This document shows, in pieces, positions 56,247-64,000 of a DNA stretch of 64,000 nucleotides. The DNA is from Phycisphaerales bacterium. Its GTDB lineage: Bacteria; Planctomycetota; Phycisphaerae; UBA1845; UTPLA1. A program made the position numbers and the translations under genes. Under the pieces are notes generated by a model. That model did no database searches. It was not told the DNA's origin and worked only from the letters and a program-made list of their open reading frames with translations. The stretch spans positions 248,001 through 312,000 of the forward strand of contig JAKSDK010000448.1 in the NCBI GenBank assembly GCA_022360095.1, written 5' to 3'. Within the stretch, counting starts at the first letter, position 1. The number at the start of each line of letters is the position of its first letter.

Positions 56247-57608
56247 ATGCCGACCACAAGCGTCTCCGAATCGATTGATCCGGCAAAATCACAGCCCCTG
56301 GTGAGCCTGTTGCCCTATCAGAAAGCTGCTGTCGATCGCGAAGCTCGTCTGACCTGGAACTGCTGGTCGCGACAGACTGGCAAGAGTTTCACCTTCAGCC
56401 TGCGCCGAATTGTCCGGGGCCTGCGACGCCGGCGAAACCAAGTCATCCTATCGGCCGGAGAACGCCAAAGCCGCGAAGTCATGGAGAAAGTGCGCATGCA
56501 TTGCCATGCGATGAAGATCTGGTGCGAGGTCACCGGCCACGGCCTTTTCAAAAACACCACGTTCCGCCAGTTGGAAGCTCGACTGCCGGGAAACATTCGA
56601 ATCATCGCGCTGCCGGCCAATCCACTTACGGCAAGGGGATTCACCGGAGATGTCTTCCTCGATGAGTTCGCGATGCATCGAGACGATGACGCCATCTGGT
56701 CGGCGCTGTTCCCGACATTATTGCGGGGCGAGGGCGAACTGGACGTGGCGTCGACACCGCGCGGCCAAAAGAACATGTTCTATCGCCTGCGAACAAATCA
56801 GAACTTTGAACATGACACCGTCACGTTGGCCAAGGCGGTGTCGCTGAGCCTCGACGTGGACGCCGAGGCGATGCGCTCGGCCATCGGCGACGAACAATCA
56901 TGGCGGCAGGAGTTTTGTTGCGAATTCATCGATGAAGCAACAAGCTTCATGACTTATGACTTGATCCGTGCTTGCCAGGATGTCCAACTGGATACTCCGG
57001 TGGATTGGGATGTGCTGCAACGTCGAGAAGCTGAAGTGTACGCCGGCATCGACGTGGGACGATATCGGGACGTCACCGCAATCTGGCTTTGGGAGAACGC
57101 AAGGGCGCAAACCGAGGCGGCGATGCATGAGAACATCTTCGTGACACGCGGCCTGATCGTCCTGGAATCGACACCCTTCAGTGAGCAGGAAGCAACGATC
57201 GCACGCGTATTGCAACAACGCGGCGTACGGCGTTGTTGCGTCGATGCAACCGGCATGGGTTTACAGCTCGCGGAGCGACTCGCCGAACGATTCGGTGAAC
57301 ATCGCGTGGAACCCGTGGTGTTCACTGCGGGGCTTAAGAGCCAACTCGCCGGTGGCCTGCGTGTCCTGGCAGAGCGCGGCCAGCTCAGAATCCCTCCGGA
57401 CGAGACCATTACCAATGATTGGCACTCCATCACGCGGTTGGTGACAAGCGGCGGGCACTTACGCTTCGAAGCAGACCGATCAAGTGGCGGGCACGCGGAT
57501 CGGTTCTGGGCCGCGGCGCTGGGCATCCATGCTGCGGAAACCACATCCGGCAACACCGGCCTGGTCACGAACGGACAATTGAGATTCTCGCGCAAAGGCG
57601 TCTGGTGA
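56247..57608 (+). CDS. Phage terminase large subunit
   Basis: This 453-residue protein packages DNA into capsids. The ATPase part has Walker A SRQTGKS (41-47), Walker B DVFLDE (D139-E140) and the coupling-type STPRG. The RNase H-like nuclease part starts with GIDVGRYRD (Asp269) and has a second acidic residue in CCVDATGMG. It is of the Mu gp28/terminase-6 type. No small terminase gene precedes it within the window. The ATG lacks a good ribosome binding site. Confidence 0.92.
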   Translation: MPTTSVSESIDPAKSQPLVSLLPYQKAAVDREARLTWNCWSRQTGKSFTFSLRRIVRGLRRRRNQVILSAGERQSREVMEKVRMHCHAMKIWCEVTGHGLFKNTTFRQLEARLPGNIRIIALPANPLTARGFTGDVFLDEFAMHRDDDAIWSALFPTLLRGEGELDVASTPRGQKNMFYRLRTNQNFEHDTVTLAKAVSLSLDVDAEAMRSAIGDEQSWRQEFCCEFIDEATSFMTYDLIRACQDVQLDTPVDWDVLQRREAEVYAGIDVGRYRDVTAIWLWENARAQTEAAMHENIFVTRGLIVLESTPFSEQEATIARVLQQRGVRRCCVDATGMGLQLAERLAERFGEHRVEPVVFTAGLKSQLAGGLRVLAERGQLRIPPDETITNDWHSITRLVTSGGHLRFEADRSSGGHADRFWAAALGIHAAETTSGNTGLVTNGQLRFSRKGVW

Positions 57609-57735
57609 GGGTTCGAACTTGAGCCGCAAGTAACGAAAATATGCATCGAACATCGCCCATGGCGGAAGCCGTGGGCCGGATTCCTCAATACTTGTCGATC
57701 ATATCACCCACGAACAAATCCGGAGGACAAAAGGC

Positions 57736-59046
57736 ATGGGATTCATGGAACGATTCGTCAATGCAATACGCCCGCGTTCGAACGAGAACCCCAGACCAGG
57801 AGTCCTGACCGGACGTCACAAGGACCTCTGGCGCGAATATCCCGCTGACGGCCTTACGCCGCAAAGACTGATATCGATTTTCCGACAAGCGGATACAGGA
57901 TCGCTGTCGGCTCAGATGGCGCTGTTTGAGCAAATGGAGGAAAAAGATGCGCATCTTTTCAGCGTCGCCAATACACGGCGATTGGCCATCACCGGCCTGC
58001 CTTGGGAAATCGTATCGGCAGCCGAAATGCCCGGATGGGCGTCGGCGCGAAGCGTGTCCAATGATCGAAAACGCGCAGATGCAGCCGCGGCGTTCTGTGA
58101 CTCAACCCTGCGAAATCTCTGTCGATTCGAGGAGACGCTGGCTCACCTGTCCCTGGCACTTGGGCGTAATCTCGCCGTCGTAGAACTCGTATGGGAAGCG
58201 ACGCCGTCCGGACTTCGCTTGACGGAGACGCTTCCCATCGAATTCGAACGCTTGATGATGGACGACACGGGCGCAATTCGAATCCTCACGCAAGAATCCG
58301 AGGTTGAAGGAATCCGCCTGCCGCCGGACAAATTCATCGTCCACACCCCACACCCGCAAAGCGGACACGCCATGCGAGGAGGGCTTTCACGAGTCACCGC
58401 CCTGTCGTACTTGGCCAAACACTTCGCCATAAAAGACTGGCTGATCTTTGCCGAAGTCTTCGGAATGCCCGTACGCGTTGCACGATATCAGCCGAATGCT
58501 ACACCGGAAGAGAAACGCGAGTTGCTCGACATGCTGAAGCAACTCGGCGCTGACGCGACAGGAGTTTTCTCCAAGGCCGTTGAAGTCGAAATCAAACAGA
58601 CGCGAACACCCGGCGAAACGAACCTTTATGAAAACCTGTGCTTCTACTTCGATCGCGAGATCAGCAAAGCCTGGCTCGGCCAGACACTGACCACCGACAC
58701 GATTCGCACGAGGTCCAGCGCCGGGGCGGCCACGATCCACGATCGGGTCCGACGCGATTTGAGAGACGACGATCTCCGGAAAGAGGCCAACACCATACGG
58801 CGCGACTTACTGTCACCGCTGGCCAGGTTCGAGTTCGGCCCGGACGTGCCGGTCCCATACTTCCGTCGAATTCTCGATCAAACACTCGACCCTGAAGAAC
58901 TGAGCCGCGTGCTGGACATCGCGGTGAATCATTTGGGTGCACGGATACCGACGCGATGGGTCCACGGCGCGTTGGGCGTCCCCGAAGCTCAACCCGGCGA
59001 AGCAGTGCTGCCCGGTTCACGAGGCGCGAACGCAGAGCAAGTCTAA
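57736..59046 (+). CDS. Phage portal protein (DUF935, Mu gp29-like)
   Basis: This 436-residue protein belongs to the DUF935 portal family, with TPQRLISIFRQADTG, the RRLAITGLPWEI region, LAKHFAIKDWLIFAEVFGMPVRV and the LDMLKQLGADATGVF segment. The portal forms the DNA gate and packaging-motor dock at one capsid vertex. GGAGGA precedes the ATG. In Mu the head morphogenesis gene gpF follows the portal; here a protease gene follows directly after 40 bases. Confidence 0.9.
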   Translation: MGFMERFVNAIRPRSNENPRPGVLTGRHKDLWREYPADGLTPQRLISIFRQADTGSLSAQMALFEQMEEKDAHLFSVANTRRLAITGLPWEIVSAAEMPGWASARSVSNDRKRADAAAAFCDSTLRNLCRFEETLAHLSLALGRNLAVVELVWEATPSGLRLTETLPIEFERLMMDDTGAIRILTQESEVEGIRLPPDKFIVHTPHPQSGHAMRGGLSRVTALSYLAKHFAIKDWLIFAEVFGMPVRVARYQPNATPEEKRELLDMLKQLGADATGVFSKAVEVEIKQTRTPGETNLYENLCFYFDREISKAWLGQTLTTDTIRTRSSAGAATIHDRVRRDLRDDDLRKEANTIRRDLLSPLARFEFGPDVPVPYFRRILDQTLDPEELSRVLDIAVNHLGARIPTRWVHGALGVPEAQPGEAVLPGSRGANAEQV

Positions 59047-59086
59047 AGATCGAACGCACACCAAGGCAAAAAGAATGGAGGATGTG

Positions 59087-60094
59087 ATGCTGGCAAAGAC
59101 TGAAAAAATAGAGACGGATGTCGAACAGATCGTCCTGGAGGCATCGGCCCTGGATGAAACTGTCGTCGCGGACGAACAAACCGTTCCCAATCGAATCCTG
59201 ATCGTTCCGGTCGGCCACGTGAAAAGCACCTCAGGTTCGTTCCTCGTGGACGAGGAAGCCATCTCGATGACAGTCGCGTCGTTTAAGGCGCACGGCACGG
59301 ACCTGCCGATCGACTACGAGCATCAGACACTGGGCGGACCGTATAGCTCACCCACGGGACAGGCGCCAGCGGCCGGCTGGATCAAGGCTTTGACCCAAAT
59401 CCAAGCACCGGCATCTGTGACCGCCGAAGACGGTACGACCCCGGAACCGGGTTTGTGGGCGGAAGTGTCCTGGACGGCAGAGGCACGAGAGAAGCTGACA
59501 CATAAGCAGTATCGCTACATATCACCGGTCGCCCTCGTACGCAAATCGGATCGCCGACTGGTCGGAATTCATTCCGTCGCACTCACGAACAAACCGGCAA
59601 TCGTGGGCATGCGGCCCGTCGTCAATCGACTCGTCACAACACGCGTTCATCATACGCCGGACAACAACACCTCTACCAAGAGTGCAACAATGCTGGCACT
59701 ACGCGAAGCACTGACCCTGGACGACTCCACGGACGACCGGACCGTCCTGGCCGAAGCGGTGCGGCACATTCAGGTCCTCCGGCGAACGGAGGCTGTAAGG
59801 CAGGCGACGGATCGTGTCGCGACGGCCATGGCTGCGGGCAAATTGTCAGTCTGCCAACGGGATTGGGCCTTGAGCCTCGCGGAACGAGACCCTGCTGAAT
59901 TCGACCGATGGGCCGCATCGGCACCGAAAGTGGTCACACTGGGGCGAACCTCTCCTCCGGGTGAGACCGCCGCCGATCGAAGCACGGTCGAATCGACAGC
60001 CAGGGCCGAATGGCGCTCCAACAAGAACTTTCTCGAGAAGTTTTGCAGCGAAGATGCATACGCGGCCAACGCAGTACGCGAATGCCGACTCTAG
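59087..60094 (+). CDS. Phage head maturation protease/scaffold (Mu gpI-like)
   Basis: This protein of about 335 residues resembles the Mu gpI protease-scaffold: an N-terminal strand RILIVPVGHVKS, DLPIDYEHQT (catalytic-region His), AAGWIKAL, GLWAEVSWT and YRYISPVALV, then SVALTNKPAI. It cuts the scaffold during head assembly. GGAGG at 59077-59081 favours ATG 59087; ATG 59075 is just upstream, and a longer frame starting within the portal gene is rejected. The C-terminal third has helical scaffold-like sequence. Confidence 0.85.
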   Translation: MLAKTEKIETDVEQIVLEASALDETVVADEQTVPNRILIVPVGHVKSTSGSFLVDEEAISMTVASFKAHGTDLPIDYEHQTLGGPYSSPTGQAPAAGWIKALTQIQAPASVTAEDGTTPEPGLWAEVSWTAEAREKLTHKQYRYISPVALVRKSDRRLVGIHSVALTNKPAIVGMRPVVNRLVTTRVHHTPDNNTSTKSATMLALREALTLDDSTDDRTVLAEAVRHIQVLRRTEAVRQATDRVATAMAAGKLSVCQRDWALSLAERDPAEFDRWAASAPKVVTLGRTSPPGETAADRSTVESTARAEWRSNKNFLEKFCSEDAYAANAVRECRL

Positions 60095-60190
60095 TTAATC
60101 GTGATCCGTCTGCGCAAACGAGCAGGGAACGCAACCGGGACCGCTCACTCAATTCAGTGCGACGCACTGTGACAATGAAGGGAGAAGACG

Positions 60191-60949
60191 ATGGCACTGA
60201 CGGCAAATCGGGATTTGAATCGTTATGTGGATCAGGAACTGCGCTCGTTTCCAGTGGCAGCATCGGAACACGTCTGGAAAGGCGCCTTTGTCGGAGTGGA
60301 CCGAACGACAGGATACGTGCGAAACCTGCAATCCGAAGATCTGTTCGCCGGCATTGCCTACGAGGAGATCGACAACACCAACGGCAGCGACGGCGAAGTA
60401 TCCGTTCGTCTGTATACGCAGGGTGACTTCGTGCTAACAACCCTTGCTGCCAGCCAGGCCTTGCTCGGCAGCGCGGTGTACGCCATCGACAACGAAATTA
60501 CGACGCTTCTGCCGTCCGAGGGAGCCACCTACATGGGTGTGTTCATGGCGCTCCTCGGCTCCGGCGCAGGAATCGTGCGAATCCTGCCTATGGGCTCGCA
60601 GCAAGTGGAAGAAACCGTGACCGTGGCGATCTCAGGATCGACGAGCGCCGCCGTCACACATCCGGTCATGATCCCGCAGCGAAACATCAGAGTGATCAGT
60701 CTGGAGGTCTCCCTTATCACCATCCCGGATCAAGGAAACCTCGACGTCGGAACCACGCTGGCCGACCCGGACGAATTGGTCAATGCCTTCAACCTGGCCA
60801 CACTTTCGTCGAATACACCGGCAGCCCCAATATTGGCATCAAATCGCAAGGTGGATGCGGGCATTCCCATTCTGGCCAAGGTCGGCCAAGCCACGAGCAC
60901 CGCCGCCGACGGCGGAATGCTGACGATGCGCTATATCGAATTGCCGTAA
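60191..60949 (+). CDS. DUF2190-like capsid decoration protein
   Basis: This 252-residue protein combines a DUF2190-like N-terminal half (KGAFVGVDRTTGYVRNL to LLGSAVYAIDNE), a fold seen in capsid cement proteins, with a C-terminal beta-rich half (about 130-252) with no match that I recognise. AAGGGAG precedes the ATG. Its place between protease and major capsid genes supports a head-surface role. The extra C-terminal half makes it longer than usual DUF2190 proteins (about 110 residues), suggesting a fusion. Confidence 0.72.
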   Translation: MALTANRDLNRYVDQELRSFPVAASEHVWKGAFVGVDRTTGYVRNLQSEDLFAGIAYEEIDNTNGSDGEVSVRLYTQGDFVLTTLAASQALLGSAVYAIDNEITTLLPSEGATYMGVFMALLGSGAGIVRILPMGSQQVEETVTVAISGSTSAAVTHPVMIPQRNIRVISLEVSLITIPDQGNLDVGTTLADPDELVNAFNLATLSSNTPAAPILASNRKVDAGIPILAKVGQATSTAADGGMLTMRYIELP

Positions 60950-61010
60950 GCCAAGGTCGTAGCAAACAGACTCGAAAAATGACGAATGTAAATACCAGGG
61001 AGCAAGAATT

Positions 61011-61925
61011 ATGGCGGTCATCAGTACAGGATTGTTAACCAAAGGCGTCCGGAGTGATTTCTTCAATCGCATGGAAGCCACGCCGAACCATTTTCGGGAC
61101 TTGTCGACGCGAATCGTCTCGACCACCGATCAGGAAAACTATCGATGGTTGGGAACCGTGCCGAAGATTCGAGAATGGGGCACGGGACGACTTGCACAAG
61201 GCCTGCGGTCGGAGAGCTATTCGGTCGAAAACCTCAAATATGAAGCCACGATCGAAGTCGACAGAGACGAGATCAGCGACGATCAGACCGGACAGATCCG
61301 CCTCCGCGTGGGCGAGCTGGCACAAAGAGCCGCAACACACAAGGACTTCCTCATTTCTCACCTGTTGATCGACGGAGAAACTTCGGGCAACAACAGCTAT
61401 GACGGCGTCAGTTTCTTCAACGCGGCGCACGAATCCGGAGCCTCGGGCCAACAGAGCAACCTTCTGACGTTCGACGCCGTTGACTCGGACGCACCGACCG
61501 CGGAGGAATTCAAGGCGGCCCTGGCAGAGGCAATCGCCCAAATGCTGGCTTTCAAAGACGATCAGGGCGAGCCCGCCCTATTCTCCGCATCCGGCATGGT
61601 CTGCGTCGTGCCGCCTACGATGCTGTTCACAGCGTCCGAAGCAATCAATGCGACGGTTGTCGGCAACGACACCAACATCTTGAAAGGCATCGCACGCGTG
61701 ATCTCGTTTCCGTGGCTCACGGACAAATCGAAATGGTATCTACTGAAAACAGACGGGGTCGTACGACCCTTCATTTTTCAGGATCGAGAACCCATTGAAC
61801 TCAACGCGCTAACGGAGGATTCGGATGAAGGCTTCTTGCGCGAGAAGTTCCTCTTCGGCGTTCGCGCTCGATACCGAATGGCCTACGGCTATTGGCAGTT
61901 CGCCGTTCGCACGGACTTCAACTAG
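61011..61925 (+). CDS. Major capsid protein (Mu gpT-like)
   Basis: This 304-residue protein matches Mu gpT: GVRSDFFNRMEATPNHFRDLST, EWGTGRLAQGLRSESYSVENLKYEATIEVDRDEI split over the family's usual strands, DGVSFFNAAHESG, and the C-terminal GVRARYRMAYGYWQFA. It forms the shell of the head. AGGGAG precedes the ATG. Length is as in Mu (about 305), with no sign of truncation. Confidence 0.93.
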   Translation: MAVISTGLLTKGVRSDFFNRMEATPNHFRDLSTRIVSTTDQENYRWLGTVPKIREWGTGRLAQGLRSESYSVENLKYEATIEVDRDEISDDQTGQIRLRVGELAQRAATHKDFLISHLLIDGETSGNNSYDGVSFFNAAHESGASGQQSNLLTFDAVDSDAPTAEEFKAALAEAIAQMLAFKDDQGEPALFSASGMVCVVPPTMLFTASEAINATVVGNDTNILKGIARVISFPWLTDKSKWYLLKTDGVVRPFIFQDREPIELNALTEDSDEGFLREKFLFGVRARYRMAYGYWQFAVRTDFN

Positions 61926-61936
61926 CGGAACCACGA

Positions 61937-62083
61937 ATGCTTGGACGGACATCGTCGGAGCCTTCCGGCATGTGCGGGTGCCGGTTCGCAGGCGATCGGT
62001 CGGGTCGTTTGGGTGTTGCGGCCCGAGCCGGTCGCCCGCATAAGAAACATGACTTCCAGAGAAATCAGGTGGCGCCGCCATGA
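61937..62083 (+). CDS. Possible small Cys-containing phage protein
   Basis: A 48-codon frame starts 11 bases after the gpT stop and ends in the ATGA overlap with the next gene, which suggests coupling. It encodes a basic peptide with a CxC (GMCGCRFAG) and no recognised family. It may equally be chance. Confidence 0.3.
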   Translation: MLGRTSSEPSGMCGCRFAGDRSGRLGVAARAGRPHKKHDFQRNQVAPP

Positions 62084-62523
62084 CCTACGTAACCAACAAT
62101 GATGTCCAGGCCTGGCTGGGAACACAGGCCTATATCAAACTCACCGACGATTCCGGCAGCGGAACCGCCGACGAAACGAAGGTCGACGAAGCAAGGTTCG
62201 GCGCCGAAGGCGAGGCCAACAGTTACTTGGCCACAAGATACAAAGTGCCGGTGGATGTTTCTTCAGAGCCGGAAATCGAGGCCGTCCTGAGGTCGTTTCT
62301 CCTTGACCTGGTGTCCTATCGCTTGCACAGCCGACGCCCTCCGGTGCCGGATGATATCGCTCGTCGCCGTGACGAAGCAGTGACCTGGCTCAGCAGAGTC
62401 TCGTCGGGCATGGTGCAACTCCCGTCGGCCCTCGCAGTGCAGGAAAATTCGGCACTCGGCATTGTCGGGCGAGCGGTCGGACCGGATCGAGAAATGACCC
62501 GCAAAAAACTGAAAGACTTATAA
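62080..62523 (+). CDS. DUF1320 head-tail protein (Mu gp36-like)
   Basis: This 147-residue protein has the DUF1320 pattern: MTYVTNNDVQAWLGT, EANSYLATRYKVPVD and LDLVSYRLHSRR. Mu gp36 lies between capsid and tail genes and is thought to act in head-tail joining. Its ATG overlaps the stop of the possible small gene upstream. Confidence 0.88.
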   Translation: MTYVTNNDVQAWLGTQAYIKLTDDSGSGTADETKVDEARFGAEGEANSYLATRYKVPVDVSSEPEIEAVLRSFLLDLVSYRLHSRRPPVPDDIARRRDEAVTWLSRVSSGMVQLPSALAVQENSALGIVGRAVGPDREMTRKKLKDL

Positions 62524-62551
62524 GAACGCGCAAGAAGAGTGAGGTCGAACC

Positions 62552-63391
62552 GTGTCGCGCCTGGGTGATCTGGAAAATACGATCGTCAGCAAACTGTCAC
62601 AAGCCGCGATTTCGGGGGAGCCGGCATTTGCGACGGTCCGCAGTGTTTCCGGAGGAAATCGCCCGGCACTGCGCGAGGCACTGCGACGCGAGCGAATGCC
62701 CGCCGCGTTTGTCGCGTTCACGGACGAGCCGACGGCACCGGAAATCCGCGATCAAGTACGAGGAGCAAAGTTCGTCGTGCTCGTTGCGGCTCGAGCGCTT
62801 CGCGTGGCATCAGACCCTCGTCACGGCGACTCGGACACCGTCGGTACGTTCGGACTCCTGGAAGCCTCACGATCCGAATTGGACAACTATGAGCCCTCCG
62901 CCGGCTTTCGACTGGTGAACGTTCATGAGAAGTTCGTCGACGCCGACGATCGATTCGCAATCTACGAATTGCTCTATCGCGTCTGGCCCGTCGTGAATGA
63001 AAATCCGTCGCTGATGTTTGACGGACAGGCCCTCGCGGGAAGTGACAGCCGAATGGCACTACGGGTCGGACCGTTTGAGGTTGAACAGACGACATTCGGC
63101 TTTTCGGGGAGCAGTGGAATCTTCCGGACAGCCCTGGCCGTCAAGCCGCTCCAGATCCTCTGGCTTGGTCAGGTCCGTGCACCAAGTCAAAGTGGATTAA
63201 ACACGATCGAATCCAATATCGAAACACGAGTCGTCGGACAGGTTCCGGGAGAAATGATCGACGGATCGATGCGCTCATTCTCGGATTGCGTACTCGATCG
63301 ATATGTGCGACACGGATCGCGCCGGAGCGAGGAAGGAATGATCGTGCAGGAAGCGGAGCTTCACTTTACGCAGTTGAATCCATTGACCTAG
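62552..63391 (+). CDS. DUF1834/Mu gp37-like protein fused to an unknown C-terminal half
   Basis: This 279-residue protein starts with a DUF1834-like half (about 1-150: RLGDLENTIVSKL, GAKFVVLVAARALR, LVNVHEKFVDADDRFAIYELLYRV), the Mu gp37 family near the head-tail border. The second half (about 151-279, FGFSGSSGIFRTAL and QEAELHFTQLNPL) is not recognised and makes the protein longer than typical gp37 proteins. GTG 62552 has GAGG about eight bases upstream. Confidence 0.75.
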   Translation: MSRLGDLENTIVSKLSQAAISGEPAFATVRSVSGGNRPALREALRRERMPAAFVAFTDEPTAPEIRDQVRGAKFVVLVAARALRVASDPRHGDSDTVGTFGLLEASRSELDNYEPSAGFRLVNVHEKFVDADDRFAIYELLYRVWPVVNENPSLMFDGQALAGSDSRMALRVGPFEVEQTTFGFSGSSGIFRTALAVKPLQILWLGQVRAPSQSGLNTIESNIETRVVGQVPGEMIDGSMRSFSDCVLDRYVRHGSRRSEEGMIVQEAELHFTQLNPLT

Positions 63392-63443
63392 ATTCATGAG
63401 CTACGCTCCCCAACGAAACAGAACCGCCATTGAGTGACAGATT

Positions 63444-64000
63444 GTGGCCACACCAAAAAAAAAATCATCGTGGGCTGAAAGAGTCGAAGTGGCCGTGGAG
63501 CGTACAACGGGCTCCGGGCTCTTCGAAATTGACGACCGGCTGCGCGCGGAGACCGTCGAATCGCTTTCAGGTCACCAGTTGGCCAAGGCGCATATCACGG
63601 TACGGACAGATCACATGTTCACGGAGGCCGACGCACAAGCTCGCTATCATTCCGACCGACGCGTGGTCATTCGCACGAAAGAGGCCGTCTTGTTCGACGG
63701 GTATCCAATGATCGGCCGTGTGGCGTGGGACGGTCCGCACGGTACAGTCTCACGTCGTTCCCCAAACAGAGAAATGCGCCTCATATTAGAACACATCGTC
63801 GGTCGGACCGGCCGCGACGTTGATGCCCAGATCATCGGTCGCCACGTTCGAGACGCCCGTATTGAAGATGGGTTATCGTCGGATCCGGAAACCTGGAAAG
63901 GCGCCTCGACGCTCGCAACAGGCCTGCCGTGCGTATTCAACCTGGACGGCATACCGAATTGCGATCCCGAACCGATTAAGGTCGAGGACGAAGCCGGAAA
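63444..64000 (+). CDS. Partial phage-region protein of unknown function, cut by the window edge
   Basis: A frame from GTG 63444 stays open to the end of the window, giving at least 185 residues with no stop. It starts MATPKKKSSWAERVEVAV, has TDHMFTEADAQARYHSD, and later LILEHIVGRTGRDVDAQIIG. I recognise no family. Its position after the gp37-like gene suggests a tail or connector protein. The rest of the gene lies beyond 64000. Confidence 0.7.
   Translation, partial: MATPKKKSSWAERVEVAVERTTGSGLFEIDDRLRAETVESLSGHQLAKAHITVRTDHMFTEADAQARYHSDRRVVIRTKEAVLFDGYPMIGRVAWDGPHGTVSRRSPNREMRLILEHIVGRTGRDVDAQIIGRHVRDARIEDGLSSDPETWKGASTLATGLPCVFNLDGIPNCDPEPIKVEDEAG

Larger units (their letters stand above)
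56247..64000 (+). mobile_element. Mu-type virion head gene cassette (prophage or domesticated particle), runs off the window
   Basis: Genes from 56247 onward are all on the plus strand and follow Mu-like head order: terminase large subunit, DUF935 portal, gpI-type protease, DUF2190 protein, gpT capsid, DUF1320 and a DUF1834-like protein. No integrase, Mu transposase, repressor, small terminase, gpF or lysis gene is seen up to the edge, and I found no attachment site or terminal repeat at the left border (56066-56246). Confidence 0.8.

Noticed and set aside
1-64000. CRISPR arrays, rRNA or tRNA genes
   Set aside because: No regularly spaced direct repeats, rRNA-like blocks or clear cloverleaf sequences were noticed. 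tRNAs can be missed by eye; a tRNA scan would settle it.

Overview
The window looks like chromosomal DNA of a GC-rich, Gram-negative-type bacterium, most likely a planctomycete (Planctomycetota, perhaps Phycisphaerae). The evidence is an outer membrane (BamA/Omp85, Kdo transferase WaaA), MJ0042-type zinc ribbons fused to a Ser/Thr kinase, a PEP-CTERM protein, DUF1570/FG-GAP/dockerin-like secreted proteins and an archaeal-type topoisomerase VI A subunit. The lineage is inferred from gene content; no 16S rRNA gene or other phylogenetic marker was checked.

Layout. 0.3-3.6 kb: LexA and topoisomerase VI A, convergent on a shared terminator, then a class V aminotransferase. 4.0-6.5 kb: the most unusual locus, one 855-codon gene interrupted by two in-frame UGA codons. 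Both look like selenocysteine codons: the first lies in a deiodinase-type SYT-U-PPF active site and the second replaces the first Cys of the DUF3179 CPLC motif, and each is followed by a SECIS-like hairpin. 6.6-18.2 kb: housekeeping and regulatory genes (Der, zinc-ribbon proteins, a kinase, a PEP-CTERM propeller, DprA, glutamate racemase, WaaA, an orphan mini flagellar-rod protein). 18.3-32.4 kb: ferritin-like protein, ScsB/DsbD-type reductase, RNase Y, a giant ResB-CcsA cytochrome c maturation fusion, secreted proteins and ClpX. 32.5-45.9 kb: small zinc ribbon, M42 peptidase, methyltransferase, GT87-like membrane protein, PhzF, a FG-GAP/UnbV protein, a Cys-rich repeat surface protein, FxsA and BamA. 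46-51.8 kb: pheS and pheT, separated by an antisense DUF2237 gene, with a beta-helix gene overlapping the end of pheT. 51.8-56 kb: aquaporin, a cupredoxin/di-heme peroxidase pair and a dockerin-like secreted protein.

From 56.2 kb to the right edge lies a same-strand Mu-type virion head cassette: terminase large subunit, DUF935 portal, gpI-type protease, DUF2190 protein, gpT capsid, DUF1320, a DUF1834-like protein and a partial gene. No integrase, transposase, repressor or lysis gene is visible, so a prophage arm, a degraded prophage and a domesticated (gene-transfer-agent-like) particle are all possible.

Recurrent themes are thiol/selenol redox and cytochrome c maturation (double-Sec protein, DsbD, ResB-CcsA, di-heme peroxidase, cupredoxin), zinc-ribbon proteins, and anchored secreted proteins. 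Two regulatory patterns stand out: near-identical CCCCGGGC/GCCCGGGG terminator hairpins, and several genes with a TAnnnT hexamer only 6-7 nt before the start codon, which suggests leaderless transcripts. I saw no rRNA, tRNA or CRISPR array by eye.
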